A stretch of 64,000 nt of DNA, from the NCBI GenBank assembly GCA_902617025.1, contig CACMVB010000002.1:124001-188000 (forward strand), in the 5' to 3' direction. A program made the translations under genes and the position numbers. Positions 18,393-27,762 of this stretch are shown here, piece by piece (position 1 is the stretch's first letter; the number at the start of each line of letters is the position of its first letter). The DNA is from an uncultured Pelagibacteraceae bacterium. GTDB lineage: Bacteria; Pseudomonadota; Alphaproteobacteria; Pelagibacterales; Pelagibacteraceae. The notes beneath the pieces were generated by a model. That model worked only from the letters and a program-made list of their open reading frames with translations. It was not told the DNA's origin and ran no database searches.

Positions 18393-19608
18393 AAAAGGTG
18401 TACCTCTAATCGATCAGCATGATAAAAATTTCATGTATGGGGGTAAATTTGGAGGAAATTTCATTCCGGAAACTCTGAAGAAGCCAATAGACGATTTAAC
18501 AAAACTTTTTTCAAAATTAAGAAAAGATAAAAAATTCCTTAAAGAAAGAGATTATCATTTTGAAAGTTATATTGGAGCGCCAACTCCATTTATAAAACTA
18601 GAAAACTTAACAAATCACCTCGGAGGAGCTCAGATATACGCAAAAGTCGTTTCTGAAGCAAATGGTGGAGCTCATAAAATTTATAATGCTACTGTACACT
18701 GTTTAATTGCTAAAAGAGCAGGTAAAAAATTTATAGTAGGTGATACAGGTGCCGGCTATGCAGGAAAAATGCTCTCTATGGCTGCAAAAAAATTTGGTTT
18801 GAGATGTAAAATTTTTATGGGTGCAAAAGATATAAAAAGACAGAGACCTAACGTTGAAGCAATTAAAAAAAATGGAGCTACTATCGTTCCTGTCACATCT
18901 GGAAGTCAAACATTAGTTGATGCCGTTAGTGAGTGCATGCGCTACTGGGTTGCTAATAATGATACGACGAATTTGTGCGTAGGCTCAACAGTAGGACCTA
19001 ATATCTTTGTAAAAATTTGTGCATGGAGTACAGCACAAATTTCTCGAGAACTAGTTACGCAATTAAAAGAAGAATTTGGAAAAATTCCAAGAAAAATAAA
19101 GCTATTAAACTGCGTAGGTGGAGGAAGTTCAGCGATGGGTTTTTGGAATGAGTTCATAGACACTGACGCTGAACTTATAGGTATAGAGGCTGGTGGACCA
19201 AAAAATAGTAAACTACACGCAGCTCCATTATCCAGTGGATCAAAGATAGGAATTCTTCATGGTGCTGCACAATATGTTATTCAGGACGAAGATGGACAAA
19301 TCGGCTCTACTGAGTCCATTTCAGCAGGTTTGGATTATCCTGGCATTTCTCCATTACATTGTTTCCTTAAAGATACAAAAAGAGCTAGATATACTTCAGC
19401 AAGTGATGAGGACGCTCTAAAAGCATATAGGTTAGTTTCAAAATTAGAAAATATTTCTCCTTCCCTTGAGCCCTCACACGCTTTTGCTGAAGCGATTAAA
19501 CTTGCACCAAAATTAAAATCGTCAGAAATAATTATTGTAAATTCATGTGGTGATAGCCTTAAAGATAAAGATATTATTAAACAAAAATTAGGGTCATATA
19601 TTAGATGA
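18376..19608 (+). CDS. trpB: Tryptophan synthase beta-chain-like protein, divergent
   Basis: GGKFGGNFIPETL, GGAHK lysine, CVGGGSSAMG, SISAGLDYPG; altered ETGAGQHG and KREDLxH motifs. Confidence 0.85.
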   Translation: MTLKIKKGVPLIDQHDKNFMYGGKFGGNFIPETLKKPIDDLTKLFSKLRKDKKFLKERDYHFESYIGAPTPFIKLENLTNHLGGAQIYAKVVSEANGGAHKIYNATVHCLIAKRAGKKFIVGDTGAGYAGKMLSMAAKKFGLRCKIFMGAKDIKRQRPNVEAIKKNGATIVPVTSGSQTLVDAVSECMRYWVANNDTTNLCVGSTVGPNIFVKICAWSTAQISRELVTQLKEEFGKIPRKIKLLNCVGGGSSAMGFWNEFIDTDAELIGIEAGGPKNSKLHAAPLSSGSKIGILHGAAQYVIQDEDGQIGSTESISAGLDYPGISPLHCFLKDTKRARYTSASDEDALKAYRLVSKLENISPSLEPSHAFAEAIKLAPKLKSSEIIIVNSCGDSLKDKDIIKQKLGSYIR

Positions 19609-20405
19609 AATCAAAAATTAATCTAACTTTTGAAAAATGTAAAAAAGAAAAGAGACCAGCCTTATTAACTTATACTGTTGCGGGAGATAACACGAAACTT
19701 AACTCACTTAAAATGTTAAATAAAATTTCAAAACATGCAGATATTTTAGAACTTGGTTTCCCTCATAATACTCCAATAGCAGACGGAGGTCAGATACAAG
19801 GTAGTTCACATAGAGCTCTTAGGAATGGATTTAAACTAAAAGATGTTTTTCAAATAGTTAAAAAGTTTAAAAAAAACAATCCTAATAAACCTTTAATTTT
19901 AATGGGTTATTTTAATCTTATTTATCAAAACGGCGAAAATAATTTTTTAAAAAATTGTAAAACTGCTGGAGTTGATGGATGTATTATTGTTGATCTTCCT
20001 TACCCAGAAAATAAAAAATTTGCTAACAAATGCAAAAAAAAATCTATTAATTTTATTCAACTTATATCTCCCACAACTCCAGTAAATAGAATGAAAAAAA
20101 TTATTAGAGACTCACACGATATGGTTTATTACATTTCTATGCTGTCAACTACAGGCGGTAGGCTTAAAGTTTCGCCAAAAAATATCTTAAAAAAATATTC
20201 AAAAATTAAAAGAATCAACTCCAAAAAGAATATCGTAATAGGCTTTGGAATAACAGATAAGACTATTTCAGGCCTAAAATCTGCTGATGGACTCGTTGTA
20301 GGCAGTATGTTGTGTAAAACTATTACTAATTCCCTCAAAATGGGACAAAATCCTGTCACAAATTTAGATAAAGTTGTGTACAATCTAAAAAATAAAATTT
20401 TATGA
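19605..20405 (+). CDS. trpA: Tryptophan synthase alpha-chain-like protein, divergent
   Basis: ILELGFPHNTPIADGGQIQ, GFGI, VGSML; follows trpB with overlap. Confidence 0.87.
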   Translation: MKSKINLTFEKCKKEKRPALLTYTVAGDNTKLNSLKMLNKISKHADILELGFPHNTPIADGGQIQGSSHRALRNGFKLKDVFQIVKKFKKNNPNKPLILMGYFNLIYQNGENNFLKNCKTAGVDGCIIVDLPYPENKKFANKCKKKSINFIQLISPTTPVNRMKKIIRDSHDMVYYISMLSTTGGRLKVSPKNILKKYSKIKRINSKKNIVIGFGITDKTISGLKSADGLVVGSMLCKTITNSLKMGQNPVTNLDKVVYNLKNKIL

Positions 20406-21316
20406 ATTGGATAACTAAATTTATCAAACCAAAAATTAAGTCTCTTTTTAAAAAAAGGTCTTCAAATGTAACAGAAAACTTATGGACTACATGTAGTTGT
20501 AAAAATCTTATTTACTCAGAAGATATGGACTCTAACCAAAAGGTATGTCCTAAATGCGGTGAACATCATAAGCTTACTTGTGCAGAAAGATTCAAAACGT
20601 TTTTTGATAATAAAGAATTTGAATTAATCAAAACACCTTTACCAAAAGATGATCCATTAAATTTTGTAGATAAGAAAAAATATACAGATCGTTTACAAGC
20701 TGCAAGAAAACTCACTGGTCAAGACGATGCAGTGTTAATCTCCAAAGGTAAAATCCAAAATATAGAAGTCGTAGCTGGTGCACAGGACTTTCGATTTATT
20801 GGTGGGTCATTTGGAGCTGCCTCGGGTGAAGCTTTTATAGCCGGAGCTCAATACGCAATTGAAAATAATTTACCTTACATTTTCTTTAGCTGTTCAGGAG
20901 GACAAAGGATGCATGAAAGTTCTATAGCTTTGATGCAAATGTCAAGAACGGCTTTAGCGGTTAACGAATTAAAGAAAAAAAATGTTCCTTTTATTGTTGT
21001 TTTAACCAATCCAACAACTGGTGGAGTAACAGCATCTTGGGCTATGCTCGGGGATATTTTAATTAGTGAACCAAAAAGTGTAATAGGTTTTGCAGGACGT
21101 AGGGTTATTCAAGATACAGTTAGAGAGACTTTACCTGATGATTTTCAAACAGCAGAATATGTAAAAGACCACGGTGGAATAGATCTAATTGTAGAAAGAC
21201 AGTATTTAAATTCAACTATTGGAACATTATTAAATGTTCTATTGAAAAAGGCAGAGGCTAAGGCTAAACAAGAGTCTAATGTCACAGTCGATCAATCTTT
21301 ACAATCAGCTAGCTAG
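20402..21316 (+). CDS. accD: Acetyl-CoA carboxylase carboxyltransferase subunit beta
   Basis: Zn-ribbon-like CSC...CPKC, GAASGEAFIAGAQYAIEN, SCSGGQRMHESSIALMQM. Confidence 0.94.
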   Translation: MNWITKFIKPKIKSLFKKRSSNVTENLWTTCSCKNLIYSEDMDSNQKVCPKCGEHHKLTCAERFKTFFDNKEFELIKTPLPKDDPLNFVDKKKYTDRLQAARKLTGQDDAVLISKGKIQNIEVVAGAQDFRFIGGSFGAASGEAFIAGAQYAIENNLPYIFFSCSGGQRMHESSIALMQMSRTALAVNELKKKNVPFIVVLTNPTTGGVTASWAMLGDILISEPKSVIGFAGRRVIQDTVRETLPDDFQTAEYVKDHGGIDLIVERQYLNSTIGTLLNVLLKKAEAKAKQESNVTVDQSLQSAS

Positions 21317-22541
21317 TCATAAACTATTTAGTAAATCTATAAATTTTGGTTTAAAAAGAATAAAATTAGCCTTAGGCTTGTTAGGGCATCCAGAAAAAAA
21401 ACTTAAAAATGTAATTTCAGTCATTGGAGAGTCTGGCAAATTTACAACTTTATTTTCTTTAAAATCATTTATCGAAGCTAATAATCAAAAGGTAACGACT
21501 CATGTTTCGCCTTCTCTTAGAGACATAAAGGAAAGATTTTACATAGGTGATAAATATTTAGATCATAAAGAAATTAAAAAAACTATAAAAAAGATAGAAA
21601 AATTAAATATCCCTTTAACAGTTTTTGAATGTCTTACTTTAGTTTATATTATAAATGCTTCAAAGATAAACGCTGACTATAATATACAAGAAACAGGTGC
21701 TCTCTGGAGACTGGACTCTAATAATATAAATGATTTTCCTAGACTTCAGATTTGTACAAATATCAATAAACAACATTTAAATTTTTTAAAACGAAAAACT
21801 TTGGATGAGGTTATTAGAGAAGATGTTGGGTTTCTTAGTAATTTTACAAATATTTATATAGGTAAACAAACGCCATATGTTTTAAGAAAAATTAAGACAC
21901 TTTTAAAAAAAAACAAGAGTAAAGTTATTTATCCAAATGCATGGAAACTTATTAAAACGGGTAACCATTACTACTATCAAGATAGAAAATTTAAAATTAA
22001 ACTTAATACTAAAAATATTTATTCTAAAGGAATGTTTGAAAATGTTTGTCTTGCTATAAAAGTAGCTCTTGATCTTAATATAGATAAAAAAGTCATTCAA
22101 AAAGCTTTGCCTTTTCTATCTTTTGAAGGTCGATTTCAATACTTAAATAAAGGTAAAATTAAAAACAAACTAAATAGAAATGAATTAATCATGATCGATG
22201 GAGCGCATGCTACTGCTGATGCGCAAAACTTAGCATCATATTTAAAAAAAATTAAAATTCCTAAATATGGAATTTGGGCCATGACTAAAAATAAAGATCC
22301 AGATTTGTTTATTAGACAACTTAAGGGAGTATTCAAAAAAATTATTACAATGCCAATTGATAATGAGGTCAATTCTGTCTCAGCTCAAGAATTGTATAAA
22401 GTAGCAACTGAAAATAAATTTAATGTAGAAAAAAGCGATAATTTTGCCCAAGCATTAAAGAAGATAAGTAGTAAAGAAAAAAAACTTATTGTTTGTTTTG
22501 GCAGTCTGTATAACTGTGGAAATATTTTAAATAAAAATTAA
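21279..22541 (+). CDS. folC: FolC/Mur-ligase-type protein, divergent
   Basis: Conserved position after accD; SPSLRDIKERF, VFECLT, IDGAH; degenerate P-loop GESGKFT. Confidence 0.75.
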   Translation: MSQSINLYNQLASHKLFSKSINFGLKRIKLALGLLGHPEKKLKNVISVIGESGKFTTLFSLKSFIEANNQKVTTHVSPSLRDIKERFYIGDKYLDHKEIKKTIKKIEKLNIPLTVFECLTLVYIINASKINADYNIQETGALWRLDSNNINDFPRLQICTNINKQHLNFLKRKTLDEVIREDVGFLSNFTNIYIGKQTPYVLRKIKTLLKKNKSKVIYPNAWKLIKTGNHYYYQDRKFKIKLNTKNIYSKGMFENVCLAIKVALDLNIDKKVIQKALPFLSFEGRFQYLNKGKIKNKLNRNELIMIDGAHATADAQNLASYLKKIKIPKYGIWAMTKNKDPDLFIRQLKGVFKKIITMPIDNEVNSVSAQELYKVATENKFNVEKSDNFAQALKKISSKEKKLIVCFGSLYNCGNILNKN

Positions 22542-22855
22542 ATATGTGGTTTAATAAATTCAAGCATGTCTTTTTCGCTTGAAGCACCTACTTTTGTACC
22601 TAAAAGCTTACCCTCTTTAAATAAAAGAATTGTTGGTACACCTCTCACTGAATACTTAGTTGGCTCATTAGGCTGACTTTCAATATCGTGATAATAACAA
22701 TCAATCTTATCTGACATGTCATTTGAAATTTTTTCTACTATTGGTTTAAGCTGTTGACATGGTCCACACCATGAGGCTGAAAATTGAATTAGTGAAAGTT
22801 TGCTTCCACCAATTTGCTCACTAAATTTTTCGTCTGTAGAATCTTTGAATGCCAT
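22538..22855 (-). CDS. trxA: Thioredoxin
   Basis: SASWCGPCQQLKPIVEKI, VRGVPTILLFKEG. Confidence 0.94.
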   Translation of the reverse strand: MAFKDSTDEKFSEQIGGSKLSLIQFSASWCGPCQQLKPIVEKISNDMSDKIDCYYHDIESQPNEPTKYSVRGVPTILLFKEGKLLGTKVGASSEKDMLEFIKPHI

Positions 22856-22889
22856 AACCTTTAATTAAGTATTTTTCATTTTTTGTCAA

Positions 22890-24311
22890 CTATGCAGATG
22901 AATAATATTTTTCTAAATCTTCAACGTATGCGTTAATATCATCTAATATTTTTAGTTTTTCTGGTTGGTTTTCTTTTTCAAATTTTGCTCTTAAAGTATC
23001 TATCTCTGAATAAGTTCTTGGAATCGTATTCCAGTTTTCATTATTAGTGCTTAAAAGTTTTTTTGAAATATCTTTATGAATGAAATTAAAATCAGATTTA
23101 TTTAAAACCTCAGGTTTTTCCATGTAAAGCAATTTTTTTCCAAAGTACTGTAACCTCTCATCTTTGAATTTAGAGATGACTTGAAGTTTTTTATCCCAGT
23201 CGACTCTGTGAAACTCTGGCATTATTTTATTATCTTCTGTTGAAGTAAATTTAGCGTAAATACTTTCCTCATTATATAAATCTTCTTGTGACTTTGTCTG
23301 TTCTTTTTCATCAATTTCAGATCGTTTTACCGAGGAAACCTTTTCCGCAAAAGCTTCATTATTTTTTATTATTTTAGCTCTTTCCTCTAATTTTTTTGAA
23401 CCAATAAGTTTGTACTCATCAAATTGATTTCCATAAGATGGATTCATAATAACTGGATGTTTATTGTGTCTAACAGTTCTTATGAATTTTGGTTGTTTTT
23501 TCATTGCTGTAGTTAATTCTTTAATTGACATGTCCAAATATGGAGAAGGATCATGTCTTAAATCAAAACATAATGGCCATTGATATTGAGGATGCTGACA
23601 AATGAACGTTTGAACATATGGTCTGCTTCTTCCATAAAAATATTCATTCGTACAAAAAAGTAATTCTTTTTTTATTAACTCTAAGGACTGATTTTTATCC
23701 ATTGTTAACATGCTTGCTTTCCAAACATTTGGCGCTTTTTTAGAAATTAATTTCGCTATCCCAATAGTAGCTATTACATCGCCGATTGCACTATGTGCAT
23801 CTCCATGTTCAATACCGTTTAAAGGTGCCATTTGATCTAATTTGTAAACATCGTTCCCTTTTTCGTTTACAGAATTTTTAAGTGTATTTGGGTAATACAA
23901 GTTAGCAGCTCTTGCCAAACTTAAAATATCTCCTCTATTATTTCCGTTTGTGCTGGTAATGTAAGGATATTCTAATGTTTGAAATAAAGTGCACCTTAAA
24001 AATTCCTCATCAAACTCAATACTATTGAACCCAATGTAAGTAGCCTTGCCCCATCTTTTAAGTGTTTCAACAAACTGCCTGATCATTTCATAATGAGAGA
24101 GGTTGGACTTTTTTAGCATTGATGGTGAGGTCTTATTCACGATCAGCGCCATGGCCTCCGGAATTATTCCAGGACTTAATCTACACCTAGCATCAAAACG
24201 ATCTAGTTCATCTAAATTGTCATTAGTTAGTACAGCTCCAATTTGAATTATTTGGCCCCAAAATTTATTAGATGAACTGGTCTCAAAATCGTAAAAGACA
24301 AAATTAGACAT
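22890..24311 (-). CDS. sbcB: Exodeoxyribonuclease I
   Basis: FVFYDFETSSSNKFWGQIIQIGAV (DEDD exonuclease), ExoI-like architecture. Confidence 0.9.
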   Translation of the reverse strand: MSNFVFYDFETSSSNKFWGQIIQIGAVLTNDNLDELDRFDARCRLSPGIIPEAMALIVNKTSPSMLKKSNLSHYEMIRQFVETLKRWGKATYIGFNSIEFDEEFLRCTLFQTLEYPYITSTNGNNRGDILSLARAANLYYPNTLKNSVNEKGNDVYKLDQMAPLNGIEHGDAHSAIGDVIATIGIAKLISKKAPNVWKASMLTMDKNQSLELIKKELLFCTNEYFYGRSRPYVQTFICQHPQYQWPLCFDLRHDPSPYLDMSIKELTTAMKKQPKFIRTVRHNKHPVIMNPSYGNQFDEYKLIGSKKLEERAKIIKNNEAFAEKVSSVKRSEIDEKEQTKSQEDLYNEESIYAKFTSTEDNKIMPEFHRVDWDKKLQVISKFKDERLQYFGKKLLYMEKPEVLNKSDFNFIHKDISKKLLSTNNENWNTIPRTYSEIDTLRAKFEKENQPEKLKILDDINAYVEDLEKYYSSA

Positions 24312-24320
24312 AATTTATTT

Positions 24321-25349
24321 TTACTTAAGAACTTTTATCTTTTCTGGATTTTCTTTCAAGGAATCTGTTACTTGCTCTGGATCTTTAATATTCCCAAGTG
24401 TATTCATTATGGATCTAGCGTCCCTACCAAAACCATCGGTTGCAGCCATGGCCTGCTCTAATTTCTTTCTTAGGTCTTTAATCCCATCAAAATGTTTTTC
24501 AAACCTAGAGCTTATGTTTCTTAGGTCACTATAAATTTGAGTTGCGTGTTGTTGAACTTTTAGTGTTTGAAATCCTAAATGATAGGATTGCAACAAAGCT
24601 GATAAAGTATTAGGGCCAGAAACTGTTACTTTATATTTTGTTCTAAGTTCTTGTAATAATAATTCTTTTGACTTTGGATCTCTATAACTTGAAAGTTCTG
24701 AAAATAATCCTTCAGTTGGAACATAAACTATTGCAAAATCTGTACTTTTAGGTGGAGCTATATATTTTGAATTTACTGTTTTAGCCTTTAATCTAAATGC
24801 AGCAGCTAAATCTTTTCTTGCCTCAGCTTGTGCCTCTTTATTATTAGCATTGTACGCGTCATCAATTGCTTTATATTTCTCAACTGGCCAATGACTGTCG
24901 ATAGGTAATAAAACGTCTTGAAGCTTAATAGCAAATTCAACTGTCTCGGACGTATCATCTTTCATTTTTGCATTTGCAATAAATTGAGATGCTGGCAATA
25001 AATCTTTAAGGAGAGCACCTAATCCAAATTCTGCAAGTGTTCCATATGTTTTTACTCCGCTTAAAATTCTACTAAAATTATCTTGGCTTTTATTTAGCTC
25101 ACTTACTTGCTGGTTAAAAACTGAAACTTTTTCATCAACCTTAGTTAAAGCTCCTGTCATATCCTTAGCAATTTCTTTGCTCATAGATCCAAAAGATTGG
25201 CCGAAGGTTTCCTTAAATGAGTTAAATTCATCTTTGAAGGCTTGTTCTGGATTTATTTGTTTTTCAGGCCTATTTCTTACTAAAAAGAAAATAACTCCAA
25301 GATTAATAATGAGTAATAATACCACTAATACTGTGATTAACGAATCCAT
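24321..25349 (-). CDS. rmuC: DNA recombination protein RmuC family
   Basis: N-terminal TM, coiled coil, YVPTEGLFSEL, RmuC C-terminal domain. Confidence 0.87.
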   Translation of the reverse strand: MDSLITVLVVLLLIINLGVIFFLVRNRPEKQINPEQAFKDEFNSFKETFGQSFGSMSKEIAKDMTGALTKVDEKVSVFNQQVSELNKSQDNFSRILSGVKTYGTLAEFGLGALLKDLLPASQFIANAKMKDDTSETVEFAIKLQDVLLPIDSHWPVEKYKAIDDAYNANNKEAQAEARKDLAAAFRLKAKTVNSKYIAPPKSTDFAIVYVPTEGLFSELSSYRDPKSKELLLQELRTKYKVTVSGPNTLSALLQSYHLGFQTLKVQQHATQIYSDLRNISSRFEKHFDGIKDLRKKLEQAMAATDGFGRDARSIMNTLGNIKDPEQVTDSLKENPEKIKVLK

Positions 25350-25365
25350 GAATCAATATACCACA

Positions 25366-26310
25366 TTAAGAATTAATATATTTCAAAATATTTTTTGCTG
25401 GCAAAGTTCTCCTAACCCAGTGTCTTGGAATACTCTCTGGTTTTAGTGCTGCGAAATATGCTCCAACAAAGTTTGCTCTTGAACAATTGCAACCGCCAGC
25501 TTTAATCGTTTTTGTAATAGCAGACTTATAGCTGTTAGATGTTATAATCGCATGAATTGATCCCATAAATGTGCCTGGATAACTACAAGCTTTACCAAAT
25601 TTTCTTACAGTCATTATATGATTTTGGTTTTTTAGTCTTAAAACTTTTTTAATATTGTTAATTACATCTTTGAAATATTTGTTTTTTTTGTATTTTTTAA
25701 CAAAAGATTGAACAGGATTTTTCTCTTTTTTATTAGCTAATTCTATAATCTTTAATTTAGATAAAGCATATTTTTCATTTATTCTTGAATTAGCTACAGA
25801 TTTAATAACTTTTTTAAGTTCTTTTTCTTTATTATTATAAAGAAAATAAGGCAGAACAGCGCAAAAACCATCGGACTCGTTCACTTTTGTGCCACCGGTA
25901 ATATTTTTCTTAGATTTAATATTTTGAATAGTCTCTAAGATATTCTGATGGATCCAAGGACCATTCATGGGTTTTTTCCATTTAACTTTTTTATATTTTT
26001 TTCTTAATTTTAAATTTTTCCAGTAACCTGAGCCTGGACCAAAGTTTTTAATTACATTTTTTTTGAAATTTTTAAGAACTTCTGATTTTGAATAAAGCAA
26101 AGTCCTAAACATTACCTGTCCAACATCATTATATCCTGAGACATTTCCAGTTTTTATATTGTAAAAAGGACTTCTATTTTTTTTTAAAAAAGCTATTTCT
26201 TTTTTTCCCTTAATATATTTCTTTAACTTTTTTGGGTCATATACCCAATGTAGAGGTCTAGTCGCTGCGTCCGCAACTGTTGCACCTAAAAAAATATGTA
26301 AATTATCCAT
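25366..26310 (-). CDS. ADP-ribosylglycohydrolase / J1-crystallin-like protein
   Basis: GATVADAATRPLHWVYD N-terminus and C-terminal AGGCNCSRANFVGAYFAA. Confidence 0.65.
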   Translation of the reverse strand: MDNLHIFLGATVADAATRPLHWVYDPKKLKKYIKGKKEIAFLKKNRSPFYNIKTGNVSGYNDVGQVMFRTLLYSKSEVLKNFKKNVIKNFGPGSGYWKNLKLRKKYKKVKWKKPMNGPWIHQNILETIQNIKSKKNITGGTKVNESDGFCAVLPYFLYNNKEKELKKVIKSVANSRINEKYALSKLKIIELANKKEKNPVQSFVKKYKKNKYFKDVINNIKKVLRLKNQNHIMTVRKFGKACSYPGTFMGSIHAIITSNSYKSAITKTIKAGGCNCSRANFVGAYFAALKPESIPRHWVRRTLPAKNILKYINS

Positions 26311-27394
26311 TTAGTGTAGCTTTACTATTAGCTAGGGATCCACAAGATGCATTTATGTCTCTACCTCTACTTCTTCTAAATAGAGAAAGAAAACCTGCAT
26401 CTTGAATTATCTTTGAAAACTTATCAATATTTTCTTGAGTTGCTGGTTTGAAATCCTTATTTGATAAAGGATTAAACTCAATCAAATTTAATTTTGAAGG
26501 AACTTTTTTCATAATCTTTATTAGTTCTTTAGCGTGTTTATCTGTTAAATTCTCTTCTAAACATATCCATTCAATAAAAATAGGTAATTTTGTTTTTTCA
26601 TAATATTTTTTTAGTTTCGGTAATAATGAATTAATTGAATATTTATCATTTATTGGCATTAATTCTGATCTATGTTTTGGTATAGAACTATGTAGGCTCC
26701 ATGCAAGATAAACATCTAACTCATTTGCAGCCCACACTATCGCATCTAAATTATCTTTTTTAGTTCCTACTCCTACTGTACTTACTGTAATTCTAGTTCT
26801 TCCATACTCCAAGCCATCTTTATTTTTTGAATTGTCTATGGCAACTTTTACATTATCTAAATTCAGAAAAGGCGAGCCTTCACCCATCAATACTTGATTG
26901 GTTATTTTTTTCTGTGTTGACCAATCATTAATATAATCTTTACTTAAAATTATTTGCGAAATTATTTCTCCTGGTGATAAATTCCTTACTAATTTTTTTG
27001 AAATTTGAGCTGTTGCGCAAAATTCGCAAGATAGATAACAACCCACTGATACAGATAAACAAATTGTATATCTGCTTTGAGATTTATCCGGAATAAGAAC
27101 TGTCTCAACATTTCTTTTATCTTTAAGCTCTAAAAGAAATTTAATAGTTCCATCCTTAGATTTTTGAACGTCTATAATTTTTGGTTTTTCTAAACTAATC
27201 AAATTTTTGATCTTGCCTCTTAGTTCAGCTCCAAATGTTGTAAGCTCGTCAAAACTTTTAATATTTTTTTTATAAACTGCGTTAAAAAGTTGTTGAGACC
27301 TCATCTTTGCTTTTTTTGGCTCAACTTCTCCTTTTTCAATTAAAAAAGCTTTTAGTTGATCAAAATTAAGGTCATAAAAATTTTGTTTTTCCAT
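26303..27394 (-). CDS. rlmN: 23S rRNA/tRNA adenine C2-methyltransferase RlmN
   Basis: Radical-SAM motif SVGCYLSCEFCATAQ, LMGEGSPFLN. Confidence 0.92.
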   Translation of the reverse strand: MEKQNFYDLNFDQLKAFLIEKGEVEPKKAKMRSQQLFNAVYKKNIKSFDELTTFGAELRGKIKNLISLEKPKIIDVQKSKDGTIKFLLELKDKRNVETVLIPDKSQSRYTICLSVSVGCYLSCEFCATAQISKKLVRNLSPGEIISQIILSKDYINDWSTQKKITNQVLMGEGSPFLNLDNVKVAIDNSKNKDGLEYGRTRITVSTVGVGTKKDNLDAIVWAANELDVYLAWSLHSSIPKHRSELMPINDKYSINSLLPKLKKYYEKTKLPIFIEWICLEENLTDKHAKELIKIMKKVPSKLNLIEFNPLSNKDFKPATQENIDKFSKIIQDAGFLSLFRRSRGRDINASCGSLANSKATLNG

Positions 27395-27416
27395 TGAGAG
27401 GATATTAAAGAGTTAA

Positions 27417-27438
27417 GTGGGGATTTTAAAGTCCCCAC
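27417..27438 (-). terminator. Hairpin GTGGGGA...TCCCCAC between a 63-aa ORF and rlmN
   Basis: Perfect inverted repeat; weak U-tract. Confidence 0.5.
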
Positions 27439-27449
27439 CCTATAAAAGT

Positions 27450-27641
27450 TTAAAGCTGATTTTTATCAGTTTTTAAATGCTTCAAAATTTTTCCGGAATT
27501 TTTTCCGTTCTTAACCAAATAACCAGCCGTTCCATTGGCATTTGCCTCGGGGGCTTTTTGGTTTTTACTTAACTGCATTGAGAGTTTCTGCTCAGCTTTT
27601 TTTACGGCAGAATTTCCATACAGTTTGCTAAATCTATTCAT
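27450..27641 (-). CDS. Small hypothetical protein (63 aa)
   Basis: ATG at 27641 preceded by AAAGGAGTTGCT (good SD); MNRFSKLYGNSAVKKAEQKLSMQ... Confidence 0.65.
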   Translation of the reverse strand: MNRFSKLYGNSAVKKAEQKLSMQLSKNQKAPEANANGTAGYLVKNGKNSGKILKHLKTDKNQL

Positions 27642-27663
27642 AGCAACTCCTTTCATTTCTACC

Positions 27664-27728
27664 GACTTTGCAACCTTTAATAGGTCCGGCATGTCGAATG
27701 CCGAGTCTTTTTTCCCATGACAGATGGG
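27664..27728 (-). ncRNA. Candidate structured 5' leader (hairpin plus three-way junction)
   Basis: Minus strand CCCAT-ctgtc-ATGGG; then GACT[CGGCAT-tcgac-ATGCCG]G[ACCT-attaa-AGGT]tgcaAAGTC. Confidence 0.4.
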
Positions 27729-27762
27729 TGAGTAAACTTTAATATAAGGTTTATATTTGTCA

